In this document: positions 16,599-23,959 of the stretch, one piece after another
Numbering within the stretch: position 1 is the stretch's first letter
Layout of the letters: each line of letters begins with the position of its first letter
NCBI GenBank assembly: GCA_030526425.1
Contig: JAUNCT010000003.1
Span: 45,795 to 109,794 of the forward strand
Length of the DNA stretch: 64,000 nucleotides
Direction of reading: 5' to 3'
Source of the DNA: Clostridia bacterium
Lineage (GTDB): Bacteria; Bacillota; Clostridia; Christensenellales; CAG-138
Notes under the pieces: model-generated
What the model saw: the letters and a program-made list of their open reading frames with translations, nothing else
The model's database searches: none
What the model was told of the DNA's origin: nothing
Program-made: the position numbers and the translations under genes

Positions 16599-17879
16599 TT
16601 ACTCTCCGAGCGCCTGCGAGATATCGCGGATGAGGTCTTCCGCGTCCTCGAGACCACAGGACAGACGCACGAGGTCTTCGGAAATACCGCAGGCAACGAG
16701 CTCTTCGGCATTCATCTGGCGGTGCGTCGTGCTGGCGGGGTGCAGACAGCAGGAGCGCGCATCCGCAACGTGCGTTTCGATGGCGCAGATCCGGAGCCCC
16801 TCCATGAATTTTTCCGCCGCGGCTCTGCCGCCCTTGACGCCGAAGCTGATGACGCCGCAGGTGCCGTTCGGCATATACTTTTGCGCGCGGTCATAATACT
16901 TGTCTCCTTCGAGCCCGGGGTACTGCACCCACGCGACGCGCGGATCGTTCTTGAGGAAGTTCGCGACCGCCAATGCGTTCTCGCAGTGGCGCTTCACCCG
17001 GACATGCAGACTTTCGAGACCGAGGTTGAGATAGAACGCGCTCTGCGGCGACTGGACGGAGCCGAGGTCGCGCATGAGCTGAACGGTCGCCTTGGTGATG
17101 TAGGCGCCCGCAAGACCGAAGCGTTCGGTATAGGTGACGCCGTGGTAGCTTTCATCGGGTTGGGTGAGCCCCGGGAACTTGTCCGCGTGGGCGTTCCAGT
17201 CGAACTTGCCGGAGTCGACGATCGCGCCGCCGATCGCCGCGCCGTGACCGTCCATGTATTTGGTGGTGGAATGGGTCACGATATCCGCACCGAAATCGAT
17301 CGGGCGGCAGTTGATGGGCGTGGCAAAGGTGTTGTCGACGATGAGCGGGACGCCGTGCGCATGCGCCGCCTTCGCGAACTTTTCGATATCGAGCACGGTG
17401 AGCGCGGGGTTCGCGATGGTTTCGCCGAAGACCGCCTTGGTATTCGGGCGGAACGCGGCGTTGAGTTCTTCCTCGGTGCAGTCGGGCGAAACGAAGGTGA
17501 AGTCGATGCCCATGCGCTTCATCGTGACGGCAAAGAGATTGTAGCTGCCGCCGTAGATCGAGGCGCTCGAAACGACATGGTCGCCGCAGGACGCGATGTT
17601 GAACACCGCATAGAAGGTCGCCGCCTGACCGGAGCCCGTGAGCATCGCCGCGGTGCCGCCTTCCAGCTCGGCGATCTTCGCCGCGACGCGGTCGTTCGTG
17701 GGATTCTGCAGGCGCGAGTAAAAATACCCTTCCGCTTCGAGATCGAAGAGCTTGCCCATCTCGCCGCTCGACGCGTATTTGAAGGTGGTGCTTTGGACGA
17801 TCGGGATCTGGCGAGGTTCGCCGTTTCCGGGCGTGTAGCCGCCCTGCACGCAAACGGTGCCTTTGCTGTATTCGTTCAT
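16599..17879 (-). CDS. metY: O-acetylhomoserine sulfhydrylase
   Basis: A 426-residue cystathionine gamma-synthase-family PLP enzyme of the MetY length class, which is longer than MetB/MetC. Visible motifs are YSRLQNPTND, the GSGQAA phosphate-binding turn, the DNTFATP aspartate that contacts the PLP ring nitrogen, and the PLP lysine in HSTTKYMDGHG. It converts O-acetylhomoserine and sulfide to homocysteine, bypassing cystathionine. The ATG has AAAGAGG upstream. It is co-transcribed with metA, whose Glu111 predicts the matching acetylated substrate. The leader is only about 50 nt, and no SAM riboswitch fits there. Confidence 0.93.
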   Translation of the reverse strand: MNEYSKGTVCVQGGYTPGNGEPRQIPIVQSTTFKYASSGEMGKLFDLEAEGYFYSRLQNPTNDRVAAKIAELEGGTAAMLTGSGQAATFYAVFNIASCGDHVVSSASIYGGSYNLFAVTMKRMGIDFTFVSPDCTEEELNAAFRPNTKAVFGETIANPALTVLDIEKFAKAAHAHGVPLIVDNTFATPINCRPIDFGADIVTHSTTKYMDGHGAAIGGAIVDSGKFDWNAHADKFPGLTQPDESYHGVTYTERFGLAGAYITKATVQLMRDLGSVQSPQSAFYLNLGLESLHVRVKRHCENALAVANFLKNDPRVAWVQYPGLEGDKYYDRAQKYMPNGTCGVISFGVKGGRAAAEKFMEGLRICAIETHVADARSCCLHPASTTHRQMNAEELVACGISEDLVRLSCGLEDAEDLIRDISQALGE

Positions 17880-17932
17880 AAGATACCTCTTTCGGTTTGG
17901 ATTCTCATTCGGCGCCGGAGCGCATTTTGTAT

Positions 17933-17941
17933 ATTATAACA
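17933..17941 (-). promoter_or_regulatory. Extended -10 promoter of metY-metA
   Basis: TGT followed directly by TATAAT (-10 at 17933-17938) lies 53 nt before the metY start. No good -35 is seen. Confidence 0.55.
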
Positions 17942-17980
17942 CAGATATCGGAAACGCGGTATGCCCGCACGGTTCCGGAT

Positions 17981-18535
17981 TCACGGCTTGAGCGCATTGC
18001 CGCCGAGAACCATGCGCAATTCATGCAACGCCGCGACAAACGCAAGAATGCAGGCACAAAGACCATACGCGGTTTTCAAAGCCCCGGGAAGCCCCGAAAG
18101 CAGGACCGGCGGCGCCGCGAACAGGACTGCGCCGCAAAGTTTGTTGCAAAGGGAGTGCACCGAAACCACGCGGCGGTCGCGGATGAGACCGATAACGAGC
18201 GACAAGATTTTGACGGCGGCAACAGCCGCGATGCAGACCCGGCACCAATGGGGGATTTCGACCGCCGTTGCCGTTTTGCACAGTGCAACGGCAACGAAAA
18301 CACAATCCGCGACGGTATCGAACCGCGCGCCGGAGGGCGACGCCTTCCCCGTTTTCCGCGCGACCGTTCCGTCGAGCGCATCGCTCAGCCCACCCAAAAG
18401 GTACAACACAAAAAAGCCCGGGGAACGCGCAGGCAGAAAGAGCATCGGGAATGCACAGAGGATGCGCACCGCGGTCACAAGGTCCGCCGGGGACGGATGC
18501 CGCAGCCGTTCAAACACGCCCGTTCTCCGGTGCAT
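17981..18535 (-). CDS. CDP-alcohol phosphatidyltransferase family protein
   Basis: A 184-residue integral membrane enzyme with the complete CDP-alcohol phosphotransferase motif D-G-x2-A-R-x8-G-x3-D-x3-D, here LDGTVARKTG through FDTVAD at residues about 53-76. The family exchanges CMP for an alcohol in phospholipid synthesis; the head group cannot be told from this sequence. The ATG at 18533-18535 has no clear ribosome binding site. A GTG at 18515-18517 preceded by GGAG 7 nt upstream is a good alternative start. The gene overlaps the end of the short-chain dehydrogenase, so the two are translated together. Confidence 0.82.
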   Translation of the reverse strand: MHRRTGVFERLRHPSPADLVTAVRILCAFPMLFLPARSPGFFVLYLLGGLSDALDGTVARKTGKASPSGARFDTVADCVFVAVALCKTATAVEIPHWCRVCIAAVAAVKILSLVIGLIRDRRVVSVHSLCNKLCGAVLFAAPPVLLSGLPGALKTAYGLCACILAFVAALHELRMVLGGNALKP

Positions 18536-19229
18536 AGGTCCAGCCGTGTTCGCCGTGATAGATCATAAGCCGCGTCATCCCGCCGTCGACGCAGATATTT
18601 TCGCCCGTGATGAACCCCGCCTTTTCGGAGCAGAGGAACAGCACGAGGTCGGCAATATCGCGCGGGGTGCCGACGCGCCCGGTGGGCTGCTGTGCGGCAT
18701 CGGGTCCCGAAAATCCTTCCCCCTCGGTATCGATCCAACCCGGGGAAACGGAATTGACCCGCACCTTTCCTTGCAAGCTCACGGCGAGCGCGTGCGTCAA
18801 TGCGGCAATGCCGCCCTTTGCCGCGGTGTAGCTTTCGGTCTGCGGCTGGCTCATACGGTCGCGCGACGAGGAGATGTTCACGACGGAGCCCCCTTGGCGG
18901 AAGCCGTTTTGGAACAGCTTCGTCAGATAGAACGGCGCCGCGACGCCGACGCGCAGCGCGTTTTCGAACTGTTCGTAGGTGCAGGTGCCGAGCCCGTGCA
19001 TCGCGGGTTTGGCGTTGTTGACGAGAATATCGACATGCCCGTGCTTTGCGAGCACCGTTTCGGCGAACGCTTCGAGATCGGCGGGGTTTGCAACATCGCC
19101 GACGAAGCCGCCGGGCAGGATATCGATCGTTTCGACGCACGCGCCTTCCGCGCGAAACGCATCCGCGATGCATTTGCCGATGCCCCGCGCGCCGCCGGTG
19201 ACCACGACGACCTTATCCCGAAATTCCAT
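18510..19229 (-). CDS. Short-chain dehydrogenase/reductase (SDR)
   Basis: A 239-residue classical SDR with a Rossmann fold. The cofactor motif is VTGGARGIG, followed by NNA in LVNNAKP, the catalytic serine in NISSSRD, and SYTAAKG carrying the Tyr-x3-Lys pair. The closing stretch GENICVDGGM is typical of FabG-like enzymes. The residues after the second beta strand (ETIDILPGG) include Asp, which favours NAD over NADP. The substrate is unknown. GGGAGG lies 5 nt before the ATG. It shares a message with the downstream CDP-alcohol transferase gene. Confidence 0.85.
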   Translation of the reverse strand: MEFRDKVVVVTGGARGIGKCIADAFRAEGACVETIDILPGGFVGDVANPADLEAFAETVLAKHGHVDILVNNAKPAMHGLGTCTYEQFENALRVGVAAPFYLTKLFQNGFRQGGSVVNISSSRDRMSQPQTESYTAAKGGIAALTHALAVSLQGKVRVNSVSPGWIDTEGEGFSGPDAAQQPTGRVGTPRDIADLVLFLCSEKAGFITGENICVDGGMTRLMIYHGEHGWTYAPENGRV

Positions 19230-19309
19230 ATGTCCTCCCTTTCACGCCATATGCAAAGACGGCGTTGATGTGCTGTGTGATTGCGGGCATGCGGACCCGC
19301 GGTATTTCA

Positions 19310-19339
19310 TTTATACCGCAAAGCGGACCGTTCCCGCAA
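19310..19339 (-). promoter_or_regulatory. Probable promoter of the SDR gene
   Basis: TTGCGG (19334-19339) and TATAAA (19310-19315) are 18 nt apart on the minus strand, about 80 nt before the start. A 7-bp inverted repeat (19299-19319) overlaps the -10. Confidence 0.4.
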
Positions 19340-19382
19340 TGGCGGACACAGCGCGAATCGGCAAAAAAACGGATATTCCGGC

Positions 19383-19429
19383 AAAAAAAGAAGACATGCC
19401 CGTTTTCTTCCGAAAACGTTCATGTCTTC
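19383..19429 (-). terminator. Two-part terminator of the tyrosine phosphatase gene
   Basis: An outer stem GAAGACATG/CATGTCTTC (19390-19429) encloses an inner stem CGTTTTC/GAAAACG. The structure is followed on the minus strand by seven T residues. It lies about 130 nt after the phosphatase stop. Confidence 0.8.
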
Positions 19430-19561
19430 CCGTCATTCTTCTGTCAACCGGACACCGGTACCGGCCGATACCTGCCTTGATTCACAGCACACCGTACCGA
19501 CGGAATCCTCCAGGACCGGACCTTTTCGTTTCCCGTCACCGATGCCCCGGATGCGATCGCC

Positions 19562-20476
19562 TTACTCCAGATACATGGAACGGAGCTGAGCGATCTCGGC
19601 TTCCGTGACGCCGAGTGCTCCGGTGATGTACCCGTACACGGAACCGTAATTCTCATTCATATAGCGGATCATGTTTTCCATCGCGTACACGGGAACACCG
19701 ATCATATCGGCGATCCGCTCCACCGTCTCCGCATTATCCGTCAGCTTCTTGCACTCTTCCTGCATATAGCCGATCTTCTTCGCGAGGAATGTATTGGTCA
19801 GGGCGAAATCCTCGATGATGATCTCTTCATCGACACCCATGGCAGACAGGAACAGTACCGATGCGATGCCCGTTCTGTCTTTGCCGTAGGAGCAGTGATA
19901 CAGGATCGCTCTTCCTTCTTCATTCTCCAGCAGCTCACGGAAGAATTTTGCGAAGCCCGCTTTGCCCGCATCCGTGTTGACGATATTGACGTACATGTTC
20001 TCGAGGTTATAGCTGCCGCTCTCGATCACGCCGACCAGCGTCTTCACATAATCCTCGTTGTTTGCAGCGGTAATGTTTTTGGATTTTTCTTTCAGTTCCT
20101 CATCCATGACCGGCACGTGGATCGCTTTTACACCGTCGATCGCGGGATCCGGTGCCATGTCGATGACATCCTGCTCTCTGAAATCGACGATCACACCGAG
20201 ATGATAGGTCTCTTTCAGCTTCAGGATGTCCGCATCCGTTGCCTTTGCGAGTTCACCGGTGCGGAGTACCAAACCTTGTTTTACCGTTTTCCCGTCAGCT
20301 GCGGGATAACCGCCCAACTGCCGGCAGTTCTCAACGCCCTCCAACCCGATCGACTGTTTTTCCGCCGTTACTTCATACTTTGCCTCGGTCGCAAGCGCGC
20401 TTGCACCGAAAACCATTGAAGAAACCAAAACAATTGAGAGCAAACCTTTTCCGATTCCCGAGATCCTGTGTTTCAT
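19562..20476 (-). CDS. Secreted tyrosine-protein phosphatase (Y_phosphatase3 type)
   Basis: A 304-residue protein with a signal peptide (MKHRISGIGKGLLSIVLV, cleavage near ALATEA) and a dual-specificity-like phosphatase domain. The active-site loop HCSYGKDRTG contains the Cys-x5-Arg signature, and NCRQLGGYPA near residue 50 is the N-terminal hallmark of the Y_phosphatase3 family. The product should act outside the cell or at its surface, on phosphotyrosine, phosphoserine or phosphoinositides. By eye its GC content is clearly lower than that of its neighbours, which suggests recent acquisition. It has its own strong promoter, a structured leader and its own terminator, so it is monocistronic. 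GGAGGGGG precedes the start. Confidence 0.87.
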   Translation of the reverse strand: MKHRISGIGKGLLSIVLVSSMVFGASALATEAKYEVTAEKQSIGLEGVENCRQLGGYPAADGKTVKQGLVLRTGELAKATDADILKLKETYHLGVIVDFREQDVIDMAPDPAIDGVKAIHVPVMDEELKEKSKNITAANNEDYVKTLVGVIESGSYNLENMYVNIVNTDAGKAGFAKFFRELLENEEGRAILYHCSYGKDRTGIASVLFLSAMGVDEEIIIEDFALTNTFLAKKIGYMQEECKKLTDNAETVERIADMIGVPVYAMENMIRYMNENYGSVYGYITGALGVTEAEIAQLRSMYLE

Positions 20477-20489
20477 AACCGTTTCCCCC

Positions 20490-20522
20490 TCCGTTCAAAT
20501 GCGATGCTTCCATTTGAACGGA
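20490..20522 (-). promoter_or_regulatory. Leader hairpin next to the phosphatase ribosome binding site
   Basis: A perfect 12-bp inverted repeat, arms TCCGTTCAAATG and CATTTGAACGGA with a 9-nt loop, ends at the first G residues of the ribosome binding site. It could mask that site or be an operator. Confidence 0.5.
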
Positions 20523-20547
20523 CTCTCCTTTCATGTTTTCCGGATTT

Positions 20548-20569
20548 GCGGATGCACGGAAGCATCCGC
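20548..20569 (-). promoter_or_regulatory. Second leader hairpin of the phosphatase gene
   Basis: Perfect 8-bp arms GCGGATGC/GCATCCGC with a 6-nt loop lie between the promoter and the RBS-proximal hairpin. Its role is unknown. Confidence 0.4.
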
Positions 20570-20581
20570 CCTTTATAAATT

Positions 20582-20609
20582 ATTTTATTGCTTTTCTCGA
20601 AAATGTCAA
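20582..20609 (-). promoter_or_regulatory. Promoter of the tyrosine phosphatase gene
   Basis: Consensus -35 TTGACA (20604-20609), 16-nt spacer and -10 TAAAAT (20582-20587) lie in an AT-rich stretch, leaving a leader of about 100 nt. Confidence 0.75.
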
Positions 20610-20664
20610 TTTTTATATTTCTTCTTCCGGACGACCCGCATTTCGCGGAAGCAGACGACGCATG

Positions 20665-20703
20665 AAAGAAAAAACCTCCCCGGCATGGTTCCGGGAAGGT
20701 TTT
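20665..20703 (-). terminator. Terminator of the oxidoreductase operon
   Basis: A stem of AACCTTCCCGG with CCGGGGAGGTT, closed by a 7-nt loop, is followed by a T-rich tract on the minus strand, just after the gamma-subunit stop. Confidence 0.82.
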
Positions 20704-20712
20704 CATACGGTT

Positions 20713-21248
20713 TTATCCGCAGTAAGACTTGCCGACCTCGAGCGCCTTCATGTTGAGGTCGAACATATCCGCCTTGCGGGCGGGGATGACCTTCTTGAGA
20801 CCCTTCTCGAGGGAAGCCCATTCGATGCACTCCGTTTCGGCAACGAGCTTGCCGAGCAGGATCATGTTCGCCAGCGCGGGCGCGCCCATTTCCTGAGCGA
20901 GGCGCGTTGCGGGTACGTAAAAGACCTTGACGTCGTCACGCGCGACCTTCTTGTCGATGAGGGTCGAGTCGACGAAGATCATGCCGCCGGTCACGACGTC
21001 GTTCTCGAACTTCTCGAGGGACGGAAGGTTCATGACCATGAGCACGTTGGGCTTCATGACGATGGGCGAACCGACGGGCGAATCCGACAGGATGACATGG
21101 CAGTTCGCCGTGCCGCCGCGCATTTCGGGACCGTAGCTGGGCAGCCAGCTGAGCTCGCGTCCTTCGGTCAGACCCGCGTATGCGAGGACCTTACCGGAGA
21201 AAAGCAGACCCTGACCGCCGAAACCGGCGATGATGCTTTCGAACTCTC

Positions 21249-21252
<4 letters not shown>
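20713..21252 (-). CDS. 2-oxoacid:ferredoxin oxidoreductase, gamma subunit
   Basis: A 179-residue pyruvate/ketoisovalerate oxidoreductase gamma-domain protein. FGGQGLLFSGKVLA at the N-terminus and SYGPEMRGGTANC are the family hallmarks. It is the last gene of the operon ferredoxin-alpha-beta-gamma and overlaps the beta gene by 4 nt. The gamma subunit helps form the CoA and electron-transfer core of the heterotetramer that interconverts 2-oxoacid + CoA and acyl-CoA + CO2 + reduced ferredoxin. Its stop is followed by a strong terminator. Confidence 0.88.
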
Positions 21253-21995
<743 letters not shown>

Positions 21996-21997
21996 CG

Positions 21998-23062
21998 TTA
22001 AGCCTCCTTCTCCGCCGCGTTCTTGATGGCGGCGAGCACTTCATCCGGCGAGGGGATCATGCCGCCCACGCGGAAGCACAGATCGACGGGCTTCTTGCAG
22101 CGGATCGCAAGCTCCACGTCTTCCTTCATCTGACCCATGTTGAGTTCGACGCAGAGGAAGGACTTCACCTTCTCGGCAGCGGCCGCGAGCGGCTTCTTCG
22201 GGAAGGGCCACAGTGTGATCGGGCGGATCATACCCACCTTGATGCCCTGCTTGCGCGCCTCGACGATCGCGTTTCTGGAAACGCGCGCCGTGATGCCGCA
22301 GGAGACGATGCAGATGTCCGCATCCTCCATCATGAACTCTTCCCACATGGGTTCTTCCTCTTCGATCTTCGCATAGCGTTCGAAGCGCTCGATGTTGGTG
22401 CGCTCGAGCTCTGCGGGCGAGAGGTACAGGGAGTTCGCGATGTTGTGCTTGCGCTGCATCTTCGTGCCGGTGGTCGCCCATTCGGGGGCTTCGCCGTTGA
22501 GGTCGACCGGGTCGGGCAGAGCGACGGGCTCCATCATCTGACCCATGGTACCGTCTGCGAGCAGCATTGCGGGCATGCGGTATTTCTCGGCAAGGGCGAA
22601 CGCCTTTGCGGTGAGGTCTGCCATTTCCTGCACGGAAGCGGGCGCCAGAACGAGGACGTGGAAGTCACCGTGACCGGGACCGCGGGTCGCGAAGTAGTAA
22701 TCCGCCTGGGAGGGCTGGATACCGCCGAGACCGGGACCACCGCGCTGCACATTGAGGATGAGCGCCGGAAGATCCGCGCCCGCGAGGTAGCTGATGCCTT
22801 CGGCCTTGAGCGCGATTCCGGGGCTCGAGGAGCTGGTCATGACGCGCTTGCCGGTGGACGCGACGCCGTAGACCATGTTGATCGCGGCGATCTCGCTTTC
22901 CGCCTGAAGGAAAGTGCCGCCGATCTTCGGCATCTTTTTGGACATGTAAGCCGCGACTTCGGTCTGCGGCGTGATCGGGTAGCCGAAGTAGTGCCGGCAG
23001 CCTGCGAGGATCGCGGCTTCGGCAATGGCTTCGTTGCCCTTCATCAACACTTTTTCCTGCAT
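21998..23062 (-). CDS. vorB: 2-oxoacid:ferredoxin oxidoreductase, alpha subunit (VorB type)
   Basis: A 354-residue alpha subunit. GCRHYFGYPITPQTEVAAYM and the LQAESEIAAINMVYGVAS stretch match 3-methyl-2-oxobutanoate (2-oxoisovalerate) ferredoxin oxidoreductase subunit VorB more closely, as far as memory allows, than pyruvate enzymes, which are fused and far longer. The substrate (branched-chain, aromatic or 2-oxoglutarate) still needs phylogeny. The start is the ATG at 23060-23062, preceded by AAGGAGG; an upstream in-frame ATG has no such site. It lies 10 nt after the ferredoxin gene. Confidence 0.88.
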   Translation of the reverse strand: MQEKVLMKGNEAIAEAAILAGCRHYFGYPITPQTEVAAYMSKKMPKIGGTFLQAESEIAAINMVYGVASTGKRVMTSSSSPGIALKAEGISYLAGADLPALILNVQRGGPGLGGIQPSQADYYFATRGPGHGDFHVLVLAPASVQEMADLTAKAFALAEKYRMPAMLLADGTMGQMMEPVALPDPVDLNGEAPEWATTGTKMQRKHNIANSLYLSPAELERTNIERFERYAKIEEEEPMWEEFMMEDADICIVSCGITARVSRNAIVEARKQGIKVGMIRPITLWPFPKKPLAAAAEKVKSFLCVELNMGQMKEDVELAIRCKKPVDLCFRVGGMIPSPDEVLAAIKNAAEKEA

Positions 23063-23072
23063 AAGTTCCTCC

Positions 23073-23279
23073 TTACTTTTCAACGCGGATCACGCAGTCC
23101 GGGCACATGATCGCACAGGAAGCGCAGCCGATGCACTTCTCGGGTTCGGCGATCTCGACCGGCGGGTGACCCTTCCGGTTCAGTCGGGTGTTCGAGAGCC
23201 GGAGCAGGTCCTTCGGGCACGCGTTCACACACAGACCGCAGCCCTTGCAATATTCTTCACGGAATGTCAGTTTTGCCAT
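23073..23279 (-). CDS. 2x[4Fe-4S] ferredoxin, delta subunit of the oxidoreductase
   Basis: A 68-residue ferredoxin with two complete cluster motifs: CKGCGLCVNACP and CIGCASCAIMCP. It follows the delta subunit layout of four-subunit VOR/KOR enzymes and takes electrons from the TPP subunit to external ferredoxin, or the reverse. Its start overlaps the end of the ATPase gene by 13 nt, so the ATPase is part of the operon. Confidence 0.92.
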   Translation of the reverse strand: MAKLTFREEYCKGCGLCVNACPKDLLRLSNTRLNRKGHPPVEIAEPEKCIGCASCAIMCPDCVIRVEK

Positions 23280-23956
23280 TGGGTACCTCCGTCCAAATGA
23301 TAATATAGCTTCCGGATCCGGATCGGGAAGAGGTTTTCGACCTCTTGGAGCGCCGGAGCCAGGTCTTCCCTGACCGTCGTCATTTTGACCGGGAGACCGG
23401 TCAGCTGCGCGATCTCGTTTGCGTAGCCGAGGCTTTGGCGCACGATCTCCGGCGTCGTTTCCGGACCGAGATTCGTGTTGTTCACGATACCCGTGAACGG
23501 CAAGCCGCAGGCGAGCTCCATCTCGCGCATGACTTCGATGGTGTCGGCCGCGTTCCGCGTGAGCGGGCGGGCCTTGTTGATCACGAGGAGCATCTCGTAA
23601 TCGTTCTCTTCTCGGATGGCGGGGACGTATCTGCCGAGCGCGAGTGCGCCGCGGTCGTCGCCGCCGATGTCGAGCACGCCGTACTCGTCGCGTTCTTCGA
23701 CGAGCGTGTAGATCTCCTTCGGCATTGCCGGGAGGTCGACGTTCGAATTCGCGAACGGCGAACAGATGAGCCCGATGCCCTCTTTCGCCAGGTCCTCCTC
23801 CGCATCCTTGGTGCGGAAGTAGGGGTTCACGATGTCGCAGTCGGCGATCGTGACCTTCTTCCCCGTTTCCTTCAGAAAGCGGGCCCAGTTGAGAGCGATA
23901 TTGGTTTTGCCGCTGCCGTAGTGACCGGCAAACAGCGTGAGTCGTTTGATTTCCAT
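23267..23956 (-). CDS. P-loop ATPase/GTPase of unknown function in the oxidoreductase operon
   Basis: A 229-residue cytosolic SIMIBI-type nucleotide-binding protein. The N-terminus LFAGHYGSGKTNIALNWA holds a Walker A motif (GHYGSGKT) but not the deviant second lysine of MinD. ADCDIVNPYFRTKD is the switch aspartate region, and VLDIGGDDRGALALG is a Walker B-like strand. Such proteins load metals or cofactors or gate assembly; here it may serve maturation or regulation of the oxidoreductase. It lies 3 nt after the synthetase gene and overlaps the ferredoxin gene. I do not recognise a named family. Confidence 0.75.
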   Translation of the reverse strand: MEIKRLTLFAGHYGSGKTNIALNWARFLKETGKKVTIADCDIVNPYFRTKDAEEDLAKEGIGLICSPFANSNVDLPAMPKEIYTLVEERDEYGVLDIGGDDRGALALGRYVPAIREENDYEMLLVINKARPLTRNAADTIEVMREMELACGLPFTGIVNNTNLGPETTPEIVRQSLGYANEIAQLTGLPVKMTTVREDLAPALQEVENLFPIRIRKLYYHLDGGTQWQN

Positions 23957-23959
23957 TGC

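Larger units (their letters stand above)
19230..19561. other. Intergenic region between the SDR and tyrosine phosphatase genes
   Basis: This 332-nt gap holds the SDR promoter and, further right, the composite terminator of the phosphatase gene. I see no gene here. Confidence 0.6.

Noticed and set aside
17880..17980. SAM or T-box riboswitch before metY-metA
   Set aside because: The promoter leaves a leader of only about 50 nt, too short for those elements, and no conserved core is seen.
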